Source: CAZFBA01 sp964517135 (GTDB taxonomy: Bacteria > Cyanobacteriota > Vampirovibrionia > JBFMGH01). From it: a stretch of DNA of 18,855 nt. A program made the position numbers and the translations under genes. Position 1 is the stretch's first letter; each line of letters opens with the position of its first letter. The DNA lies in assembly GCA_964517135.1 (NCBI GenBank), contig CAZFBA010000056.1:1-18855 (forward strand). The letters run 5' to 3'. Positions 13,124 to 18,855 of the stretch are shown here, piece by piece. The notes under the pieces were generated by a model, which was not told where the DNA came from, did no database searches, and worked only from the letters and a program-made list of their open reading frames with translations.

Positions 13124-14167
13124 ATGAAATTAAATCAGGGTTCACAAATAGAAATGAATAATATGAAAAAAATTGAAGATGCTTTTCAGAAAATATCAGA
13201 AAAGCTTTTACGTTCAAGAAATGTTGCTATTGTTACACATATATCTCCTGACGGAGACGCTATAGGCTCAGTTCTTGGCTTAAAAGAAATTTTAGAAAAA
13301 TATAACACTAATTTAAAAGTAGATGCATTTGTCGTTGGCTCTATACCCCGCATGTATAAGTTTTTACCGGATGAAAAAACTTTAATAAGTATCGATAAGA
13401 ATTATGACCTGACCGGATACCGTCCCGATATGGCTATCGTTTTAGATTGCGGAGCTAAAGACAGGCTAGCAGCAGCAGAAAACATATTTGGAAGGGCTGA
13501 AATAACTATTAATATTGATCATCACGGCTCTAACCCCGGATATGGCGACATTAACATAATAGACCCTGAAGCCGCTGCAACAGGAGAAATTATTTATCAG
13601 TTTATGCAATTCATAAACATTTTGCCGGATGCAAATATTGCAACAAACCTCTATACTGCAATATTAACTGATACCGGTGGGTTTAAATACGGAAATACTA
13701 CCGGCAAAGCCATGGGTATATGCGCAACCCTCATTGAAGCAGGAGCAAACCCCCAGTATATATATCAACAATGCTATGAAAACAAACCACCGGAACTGTT
13801 TCAGCTCCATGCACAATGCCTTAACCTGACAAAATTATCCCCTGACGGCAAAATAGCATGGACTATTGCCTCAAGAGACCTGATAGAAAGACTTAATGCA
13901 AGAGATGAATATCTGGAAGGCCTGGTAGAAGTGCTAAGACAAATTAATACTGTTGATATAGCTATGCTGTTTAAAGAAACAAAAGACGGAAATATTAAAG
14001 TAAGCTTCAGAAGCAAAAAAATTGAAATAACCCCTCTAGCAGAATTTTTTGACGGCGGCGGCCATAAGTTTGCCGCAGGATGCACCATGAAAGGTTATAA
14101 CCTTGCTATAGCTGTAGAAACAATGGTCAAAAAAGCAGAAATACTCGTGAAAGACTTTTATTGCTAG
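13124..14167 (+). CDS. nrnA: DHH/DHHA1 phosphoesterase (NrnA-type nanoRNase / pAp phosphatase)
   Basis: This protein is up to 347 aa. The DHH catalytic domain has IVTHISPDGDAIGS (36-49), with His39, Asp43 and Asp45; VLDCG (106-110), with Asp108; the name-giving DHH at 132-134; and ILTDTGGFKYG (180-190), with Asp183. The C-terminal DHHA1 domain ends with FFDGGGHKFAAGC (308-320), which binds substrate. NrnA proteins degrade 2-5-nt RNAs and dephosphorylate 3'-phosphoadenosine 5'-phosphate. RecJ is excluded by the short length. The ATG at 13124 has no clear SD. ATGs at 13154 and 13163 would give a more typical short N-terminus. The gene lies downstream of repeat A3 and 82 nt before aroC. Confidence 0.88.
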   Translation: MKLNQGSQIEMNNMKKIEDAFQKISEKLLRSRNVAIVTHISPDGDAIGSVLGLKEILEKYNTNLKVDAFVVGSIPRMYKFLPDEKTLISIDKNYDLTGYRPDMAIVLDCGAKDRLAAAENIFGRAEITINIDHHGSNPGYGDINIIDPEAAATGEIIYQFMQFINILPDANIATNLYTAILTDTGGFKYGNTTGKAMGICATLIEAGANPQYIYQQCYENKPPELFQLHAQCLNLTKLSPDGKIAWTIASRDLIERLNARDEYLEGLVEVLRQINTVDIAMLFKETKDGNIKVSFRSKKIEITPLAEFFDGGGHKFAAGCTMKGYNLAIAVETMVKKAEILVKDFYC

Positions 14168-14210
14168 GTTTTTAGTAGTTCATCTTTTTCTATAATTATA
14201 AAATATCTGA

Positions 14211-14216
14211 TATAAT
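14211..14216 (+). promoter_or_regulatory. Probable -10 element of the aroCKB operon
   Basis: A perfect TATAAT lies 33 nt before the aroC ATG in the 82-nt gap after the nrnA-like gene. No convincing TTGACA-like -35 sits 16-18 nt upstream. Read-through from the upstream gene is also possible, because no terminator is seen between them. Confidence 0.4.
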
Positions 14217-14249
14217 AACCCGGAAGTATAGTTAAAGAGAATAATTATA

Positions 14250-15446
14250 ATGAAAATAAGAATATTAACAGCAGGAGAATCTCACGGCAAAGCCTTATGC
14301 TCTATACTTGAAGGCATACCTGCCGGCCTTGAAATTTCTAAAACCTACATAGATAACCAGCTTCAACGCAGAAAAAAAGGCTATGGCCGTGGTGGCCGAA
14401 TGCAAATCGAAGCAGATCAGGTTGAAATTATCGCAGGCATAAGACACGGAGTTACAATAGGGTCACCTGTAGCCTTAAATATCGAAAACAAAGACTGGCA
14501 AAACTGGAAAACTGTTATGGAGCCTGCTCAGGTTGATATGAATGACCATGAAAACCTGCAAAAAATGCAGGAAAAGAAAATTGAATACGTCAGGCCTGGC
14601 CACGCAGACCTTTCAGGAATGCTCAAATATAACCATCTAGACGTAAGGAACGTTCTTGAAAGATCTAGCGCAAGAGAAACTGCATCCAGAGTCGCTGCTG
14701 CCTCTCTGTGCCGTAAATTGCTTGAAGAATTTAATATACACATCTTTAGCCACATCATACGTATCGGAAACGCAGGCTTTGAAAATTTTTTATACCCCGA
14801 AAATCTTGAATCAGCCAGAAAAATAGCTGAAGAATCAGAAGTAAGATGCATAGATACTGATATCGAAGCACTTATCAAAAAAGAAATTGACAATGCAAAA
14901 GAAACCGGAGATACCCTGGGAGGCACTATACAAATAATAGCTACGGGGTTGCCCGTGGGGCTTGGCTCATATGTCAACTGGGATAAGCGACTGGATGGCC
15001 TTATTGCTCAGGCTATTATGAGTGTACCTGCTATAAAATCAGTAGAAATTGGCCTGGGAGCCAGAGTTTCAGGTATACCCGGCTCAAAAGTTCATGATGA
15101 AATTTTTCCTAAAAATACAGATGGAGAATATACCAGATATACAAACAATGCGGGTGGCATAGAAGGTGGAATGACCAATGGCATGCCTCTTATCGTTACA
15201 GCTGCTATGAAACCTATTCCAACATTAAAAAAACCATTACGCTCGGTGAATGTGTTTTCAGGCATTGAGCATGTTGCACACTATGAAAGATCTGACGTGT
15301 GTGCTGTTCCATCTGCGGGTATTGTTTGTGAATCTATGCTGGCATATATTCTGGCTAATGTCTTTTTAGATAAATTTGGTGGTGACTCTCTTGAAGAAAT
15401 TAAAAGTAATTTTAATACTTACAAGACAAGTTATCAGAAGAGGTAA
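14250..15446 (+). CDS. aroC: Chorismate synthase
   Basis: This 398-aa protein is normal to slightly long for the family. It converts 5-enolpyruvylshikimate 3-phosphate to chorismate using reduced FMN. Signatures in order: GESHG (9-13) with the catalytic His12, RRKKGYGRGGRM (40-51) for phosphate binding, RPGHADLSG (115-123), SSARETASRVAAAS (139-152), VSGIPGSKVHDEIF and NNAGGIEGGMTNG in the C-terminal half, and ERSDVCAVPSAG, which carries the second conserved segment of the FMN pocket. All key motifs are present. It is the first gene of the aro operon. The aroK ATG follows its stop by 2 nt, with the aroK ribosome-binding site (AGAAGAGG) inside the aroC end. Confidence 0.97.
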   Translation: MKIRILTAGESHGKALCSILEGIPAGLEISKTYIDNQLQRRKKGYGRGGRMQIEADQVEIIAGIRHGVTIGSPVALNIENKDWQNWKTVMEPAQVDMNDHENLQKMQEKKIEYVRPGHADLSGMLKYNHLDVRNVLERSSARETASRVAAASLCRKLLEEFNIHIFSHIIRIGNAGFENFLYPENLESARKIAEESEVRCIDTDIEALIKKEIDNAKETGDTLGGTIQIIATGLPVGLGSYVNWDKRLDGLIAQAIMSVPAIKSVEIGLGARVSGIPGSKVHDEIFPKNTDGEYTRYTNNAGGIEGGMTNGMPLIVTAAMKPIPTLKKPLRSVNVFSGIEHVAHYERSDVCAVPSAGIVCESMLAYILANVFLDKFGGDSLEEIKSNFNTYKTSYQKR

Positions 15447-15448
15447 AA

Positions 15449-15973
15449 ATGACATATAATAAGAATATAGCACTTATAGGCTTAATGGGTGCAGGCAAAA
15501 CCTCTGTTGGAAAGCTATTAGCTAAAAACCTGGGCTATAATTTTATTGATATTGATGACCTGATTGAGCTGAAAGAAAAAATGAAAATTTCAGAAATCTT
15601 CAAAATCAGAGGTGAGAACTATTTCAGGCAAATTGAAACACAGACAATCAAAGACTTTTCCAAGAATAGCAATCAGGTAATATCAACAGGAGGCGGTGCT
15701 CCGCAGAACCCTGACAACCTTAAGACCCTCAAATCAAGCTGCTTTGTGGTATATCTCTATGCGCCAGTCACTGTATTGTATGAAAGATTATTAAATGAAA
15801 TAGACAATCGTCCTATGTTACATACAGAAAACCCGAAACAAAAGCTTCATGAGCTTCTAGAAAAAAGAGAACCTTATTATCTTAAAGCAGATATAAAAGT
15901 AGACACTGCAAATAAAACACCAGGTGAAGTAGTTAGTGATATTATAGCTTGCTTTAGTGGAGGCAATGTATGA
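15449..15973 (+). CDS. aroK: Shikimate kinase
   Basis: This 174-aa protein is the typical length of bacterial AroK. It phosphorylates the shikimate 3-hydroxyl with ATP. Visible elements: Walker A GLMGAGKTSVG (11-21); the shikimate- and Mg-binding FIDIDDLIE (32-40), with Asp34 and Asp36; RGENYFRQIE (54-63), with the substrate-binding Arg60 and Glu63; the Walker B-like STGGGAP (79-85); and the LID arginine in NRPML (120-124). It is the middle gene of aroC-aroK-aroB. Its stop overlaps the aroB ATG (ATGA), so the synthesis of the two enzymes is coupled. Confidence 0.96.
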   Translation: MTYNKNIALIGLMGAGKTSVGKLLAKNLGYNFIDIDDLIELKEKMKISEIFKIRGENYFRQIETQTIKDFSKNSNQVISTGGGAPQNPDNLKTLKSSCFVVYLYAPVTVLYERLLNEIDNRPMLHTENPKQKLHELLEKREPYYLKADIKVDTANKTPGEVVSDIIACFSGGNV

Positions 15974-17109
15974 ATAATGCTGAATTGACAGAGTTAAAAA
16001 TTAATCTGAAAGCCAGAGATAGCCTATCGTATCCAATTTATATTGGCACAAATATCTTAAAAAATGCAGGAAATCTTGTTAAAAACCATATATCATCTTC
16101 TAAAATACTTCTGGTATCTAATGATACGGTGTTTCCTATCTATGGTAAAACAGTCATAGAGGCTCTAAAAAAAGAAGGGTTTGATATAAAAACCACTGTA
16201 ATTCCTGATGGAGAAGATTATAAGAATTTTGGATGGTTTAAGGTTATACTTGACAAGGCTATAGATTTTAACCTTGAAAGATCAGATGCTATTGCTGCCC
16301 TCGGGGGTGGTGTCATCGGTGATATGGCAGGTTATGCAGCTTCCAGCTATTTAAGAGGCATAAACCTGGTTCAAATTGCCACAACACTACTTGCACAAGT
16401 AGACTCTTCCATTGGTGGAAAGACAGGTATAAATCATCCACGTGGAAAAAACCTTATAGGAGCCTTTTATCAACCTAAAAGCGTCATCATTGATGTATCT
16501 ACTCTAAATACACTCGATAAAAGAAACCTTAAAAATGGTCTGGCTGAAGTACTTAAGTATGCATTTATACAGGAAAGCTGCAATTACAAAGAAAAATCAC
16601 TTAACTTCTTTGATTTTCTATATGATAACAAAGATTTAATCTATAAACTGGATTCAAAAGTTATCAGAGAAATGATTTCATATTGCTGCGAACTCAAAGC
16701 AGCCGTTGTAGAGCAAGATGAGAAAGAAGCAGGGCTAAGAGCTATTCTTAATCTAGGGCATACAACAGGGCACGCTCTTGAAGTCTGCGGAGATTATAAT
16801 CTATTGTCTCACGGTGAAGCTGTTTCTATTGGTATGATTGCAGCAATTAGACTTTCAAAAAATAAAAGTCTTATTGATTATAACCTTGCAGAAAAAGCTG
16901 AAAATCTTATAAAACATTTTGATTTACCAGTATATATACCTGAAGAAATATCTATTGATAGGATTATTGCAGCAATGAAACTGGATAAAAAAGTTCAAAA
17001 AAAGAAAGTTCGGTTTATACTGCCTGTAAAATCAATGGGTAAAGTAGAAATATACAACGACATCTCTGATGAAGAAATTATCAAAGTGCTTGAGGGTATG
17101 TATAACTAA
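15970..17109 (+). CDS. aroB: 3-dehydroquinate synthase
   Basis: This 379-aa enzyme cyclises 3-deoxy-D-arabino-heptulosonate 7-phosphate to 3-dehydroquinate, using NAD and a divalent metal. The NAD-binding part includes LGGGVIGDMAGYAAS (111-125). IATTLLAQVDSSIGGKTGIN (136-155) and GKNLIGAFYQPK (159-170) form the substrate and nucleotide loops. Metal ligands are Glu193 in GLAEVLKYAF, His264 in NLGHTTGHALE and His281 in HGEAVSIGM. Lengths and motifs are all complete. The ATG overlaps the aroK stop. At the 3' end the stop codon overlaps the stop of the convergent DUF134 gene by 2 nt, leaving no room for a terminator between them. Confidence 0.96.
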   Translation: MNNAELTELKINLKARDSLSYPIYIGTNILKNAGNLVKNHISSSKILLVSNDTVFPIYGKTVIEALKKEGFDIKTTVIPDGEDYKNFGWFKVILDKAIDFNLERSDAIAALGGGVIGDMAGYAASSYLRGINLVQIATTLLAQVDSSIGGKTGINHPRGKNLIGAFYQPKSVIIDVSTLNTLDKRNLKNGLAEVLKYAFIQESCNYKEKSLNFFDFLYDNKDLIYKLDSKVIREMISYCCELKAAVVEQDEKEAGLRAILNLGHTTGHALEVCGDYNLLSHGEAVSIGMIAAIRLSKNKSLIDYNLAEKAENLIKHFDLPVYIPEEISIDRIIAAMKLDKKVQKKKVRFILPVKSMGKVEIYNDISDEEIIKVLEGMYN

Positions 17110-17462
17110 AACATTCTTCGATGTCGGTGATGTCTGTGTCGTCCTCTTCTGAAATCTTCCCGGGGTTCAGGCGGCACAATATGATCACCGGAAGTTATAG
17201 TAAGTACCTTGCTATTTATAATGAAATCTACAAGCTTTTTTCTTCCTGAATAAAGCAATCTTTGTAAAGTACCTCTTGAAACACCTATAAGTTCGGCTGC
17301 ATAAGATTGATCGTGATCTAAAAAATCACATAAATAAATAGCTTCAAGTTCATCAAGTTCCAGATTAACCTGTTCAAGTGCCCCCATTTCTATTCCACGG
17401 GGTTTAAATATTGTTTCTTCAAGCTTTAGACCGCATATACGGTCTTTTTTTTGTCTGGGCAT
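17106..17462 (-). CDS. DUF134 (UPF0251) family DNA-binding protein with His-rich tail
   Basis: This 118-aa protein has the DUF134 layout: a short basic N-terminus with one Cys (MPRQKKDRIC), a FKPRGI segment (19-24), then LELDELEAIYLCDFLDHDQS (34-53) leading into a sigma-70-region-4-like helix-turn-helix (about 53-76, AAELIGVSRGTLQRLLYSGR). Family members are predicted transcription regulators with no settled ligand. The C-terminal tail RRGRHRHHRHRRM (105-117) is unusually rich in His and Arg and could bind metal or nucleic acid. The gene converges on aroB and its end overlaps the aroB stop. A nested inverted repeat 31-78 nt upstream of its start (17493-17540) is a candidate operator. The ribosome-binding site is weak (AAAAGAA). 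Confidence 0.9.
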   Translation of the reverse strand: MPRQKKDRICGLKLEETIFKPRGIEMGALEQVNLELDELEAIYLCDFLDHDQSYAAELIGVSRGTLQRLLYSGRKKLVDFIINSKVLTITSGDHIVPPEPREDFRRGRHRHHRHRRMF

Positions 17463-17766
17463 TATATATTCTTTTCTTTTTTAGTCTTCTTTTTCATTAT
17501 AATTTTCATTTGATTATTAAGCAAGGTTAATCATAATGAAAAAAATTTGAGAAAATTTCTTTTCGGTATTCTTACATAATTCAATAAAATGGACTATATT
17601 CAAGAAATTGAAACCGGAAAGCACTTAAAAAAGATTTTAACATAGATTCAATCAGTCAAATCTGCCTAAATACAGGTGTTTTACATAAAAATATATTTCT
17701 CTGACCAGGGGCAATTTTTTTTATGGATCATCTTTTATACTTTAAAGAAGTAAAAGGAATGTTTTA
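17463..17766. other. Intergenic region between divergent DUF134 and the small unknown gene
   Basis: This is AT-rich with no coding frame. It holds a nested inverted repeat: outer TTCATTAT (17493-17500) / ATAATGAA (17533-17540), inner TGATTA (17511-17516) / TAATCA (17528-17533). A TATACT hexamer (17736-17741) before the right-hand gene could be its -10. No -35 was recognised. Confidence 0.4.
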
Positions 17767-18033
17767 ATGATTAACCCTCTATACCAGCAAATGGTTGTAA
17801 ATGTAGTTAATCAGAGGCTTATGCCACTGACAAAAGATAATAAGTTAACATATCATGATTTACAGGTACTTTCTGATCAAGCAGCTTCTATGGCAGAACC
17901 TGAAGCTTCAACTATTAACTTCTTATTGAATGTATATAATAAAATCGCAACTCTTGGTGATAACGATGTCAGCAGCATTTCCGCTCAGGATATGCAGGCC
18001 TTTGCCTCTAAAGGAATAGATTTAATAGCATAA
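17767..18033 (+). CDS. Small hypothetical protein, 88 aa
   Basis: An AAGGA site about 8 nt upstream supports the ATG. The protein is mostly helical, with no signal peptide, membrane segment or cysteine. Two stretches, TKDNKLTYHDLQVL (22-35) and GDNDVSSISAQDMQAF (63-78), have the Asp/Asn-x-Asn/Asp pattern of EF-hand-type calcium loops followed by a helix and sit about 40 residues apart, as in a paired EF-hand unit. The spacing of ligands is not canonical, so calcium binding is only a possibility. The gene appears monocistronic. Its stop codon overlaps the terminator T-tract of the convergent hsp20 gene. I do not recognise a family. Confidence 0.75.
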   Translation: MINPLYQQMVVNVVNQRLMPLTKDNKLTYHDLQVLSDQAASMAEPEASTINFLLNVYNKIATLGDNDVSSISAQDMQAFASKGIDLIA

Positions 18034-18056
18034 AAAACTGGCCTCTATGAGACCAG
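18032..18056 (-). terminator. Intrinsic terminator of hsp20 (minus strand)
   Basis: Read on the minus strand: CTGGTCTC, loop ATA, GAGGCCAG (18056-18038) with one mismatch, followed by six T residues (18037-18032). It lies about 20 nt after the hsp20 stop. It also overlaps the stop codon of the convergent small gene. Confidence 0.65.
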
Positions 18057-18077
18057 CTGAAAAAATCATAATAATAA

Positions 18078-18518
18078 TTATTGAGAATTTTCTGAACAGT
18101 TTATGGCAATTGTCTTTTTAAGTGCTGTTGAAGCTTTGGGTATTGTTATGTTTAGAATACCCTGATTGTAACTTGCAGTTATATTCTCAGAATCTACATT
18201 TTGACCTACTTTAACAGACCGTTTAAACTTACCATAGCAGAAATCAGACATATGAATTTTTTCATTTTCTTCAAGTTCTTTTCTGGTTAGCTCACAGGCA
18301 ATTGTTAAGATGCCGTTTTCATATTCAAGAGTGATATCTTCAGGGTTCATGCCTGCAGCAATACTTCTTATTTGAAAGTTTGAATCATCTTCAATAATTT
18401 CAACAGGCAAATACCAATTACCACTTGAATAGCAGACATCTTCAGACTCATAGGTTTTTAAAAGCTGATCTCTAAAAGTATCTAGTGTTTCAAATGGCGT
18501 AAATCTCACTAATGACAC
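18078..18518 (-). CDS. Small heat-shock protein, Hsp20/alpha-crystallin family
   Basis: From the GTG at 18518 this is 146 aa, the usual length. The N-terminus, (M)SLVRFTPFETLDTFRDQL, is typical of bacterial Hsp20. The alpha-crystallin domain covers about residues 38-135. It contains the LPVEIIEDDSNFQIR strand, AAGMNPEDITLEYENGILTI, and the late signature GKFKRSVKVGQNVDSENI with YNQGILNITIPK, where the G-I-L dimer motif is visible. Hsp20 proteins hold unfolding proteins for refolding by other chaperones. An ATG at 18527 would add three residues, but it directly touches the GAAAGGAG site. The GTG has correct 9-nt spacing, so I prefer it. No CIRCE element was seen upstream. Confidence 0.92.
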   Translation of the reverse strand: MSLVRFTPFETLDTFRDQLLKTYESEDVCYSSGNWYLPVEIIEDDSNFQIRSIAAGMNPEDITLEYENGILTIACELTRKELEENEKIHMSDFCYGKFKRSVKVGQNVDSENITASYNQGILNITIPKASTALKKTIAINCSENSQ

Positions 18519-18740
18519 TTGAATCATCTCCTTTCATCTTGATAAATTGTTTAATCTTAATATTACTAATTTTAACTATGATGGGTTACTGATAATCTAA
18601 AAAATTTATGCTATTTAATTTAAGCTTTAATTTAATTATAAGTTCACTCTTTACACATTGATTAAAAGATAATTATTTTTTAATTAACATAAAAAAAACA
18701 TTAAAATTTAACTATCTATACTGAAGCCAATCAGATTATT
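18519..18740. other. AT-rich region upstream of hsp20
   Basis: Very AT-rich intergenic DNA with no coding frame, no CIRCE-like operator and no clear inverted repeat. It must contain the hsp20 promoter, but many candidate AT-rich hexamers make an assignment unsafe. Confidence 0.35.
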
Positions 18741-18786
18741 TAACCTGACCCACTATCTCTAAAATCAGTTGTCTTTTGATGAAAAC
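18741..18786 (+). repeat. Short dispersed repeat C, copy 2
   Basis: TAACCTGACCCACTATCTCT followed by an ATCAGTTGTCTTTTGATG core. It matches the reverse complement of 10227-10272 and is followed after about 14 nt by repeat D2. Confidence 0.65.
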
Positions 18787-18799
18787 TTCGTATTACATT

Positions 18800-18845
18800 T
18801 TAAAGATCAGTGCATAACTTAAAAATTTTTCGATTTTCAAAACCC
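18800..18845 (+). repeat. Short dispersed repeat D, copy 2 (near right edge)
   Basis: TTAAAGATCAGTGCATAACT, then a TTTTCGATTTTCAAAACCC end. It matches the reverse complement of 12755-12800 in order. The sequence after it (AAATCCCGCC) turns GC-rich, so a larger composite may continue outside the window. Confidence 0.6.
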
Positions 18846-18855
18846 AAATCCCGCC

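Noticed and set aside
18528..18640. CIRCE or similar heat-shock operator before hsp20
   Set aside because: No TTAGCACTC/GAGTGCTAA inverted pair or close variant is present.
1..18855. CRISPR array
   Set aside because: The repeats are few, long, differently arranged and lack regular spacers.
1..18855. tRNA or rRNA genes
   Set aside because: No T-arm (GGTTCGAATCC-like) with acceptor pairing and no rRNA-like conserved sequence was found on either strand.

Overview
This is an 18.9 kb AT-rich bacterial chromosomal window. It holds a conserved housekeeping half (lysS, nrnA-like, aroC-aroK-aroB, a DUF134 regulator, hsp20) and an accessory half (positions 1-10100). The accessory half carries a CHAP-like cysteine-peptidase protein, a TOPRIM protein coupled to a class IV PLP enzyme, a higBA toxin-antitoxin pair, three methyltransferases and a ZIP metal transporter. 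No rRNA, tRNA, CRISPR array or recognisable transposase is visible. The gene content does not fix the phylum. It fits a low-GC bacterium with an ordinary shikimate pathway, and a non-photosynthetic relative of Cyanobacteria or another little-cultured lineage would be compatible, but that is a guess.

Layout. 1-234: repeat A1. 235-795: mostly non-coding, with one possible 34-aa membrane peptide. 796-1677: CHAP-like protein, then a terminator and repeat A2. 2077/2227-4214: TOPRIM protein and class IV PLP enzyme, overlapping by 4 nt. 4215-4870: an inverted-repeat element, a strong terminator and repeat B1. 4925-5959 (minus): a short remnant, higA, higB and their operator/promoter. 6326-6712: repeat B2. 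6724-10080 (minus): methyltransferase, ZIP transporter, FkbM methyltransferase and zinc-ribbon methyltransferase. 10409-12598 (plus): lysS and a co-oriented hypothetical gene. 12688-13031: repeats E, D and A3. 13124-17109 (plus): nrnA-like gene, then aroC-aroK-aroB. 17106-17462 (minus): DUF134. 17767-18033 (plus): small unknown gene. 18078-18518 (minus): hsp20. The right edge holds further repeat copies.

How the genes work together. AroB, AroK and AroC catalyse three steps of chorismate synthesis and sit in one tight operon with 2-nt and overlapping junctions. HigB and HigA form a self-contained toxin-antitoxin unit with a visible palindromic operator in its promoter. The FkbM and zinc-ribbon methyltransferases are 2 nt apart and probably modify a glycan or other secondary product.

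The most unusual signal is not a gene. The intergenic regions are built from dispersed mosaic repeats (called A-E here). Some conserved blocks carry long, near-perfect palindromes whose arms differ completely between copies but which begin GGG(G)(G)T and end A(C)(C)CCC. Two of these palindromes share the same apex sequence. Family B repeats each contain a perfect DnaA box (TTATCCACA). Two accessory units, the CHAP gene and higBA, are bracketed by direct copies of one family, which suggests the repeats act as recombination or insertion platforms.
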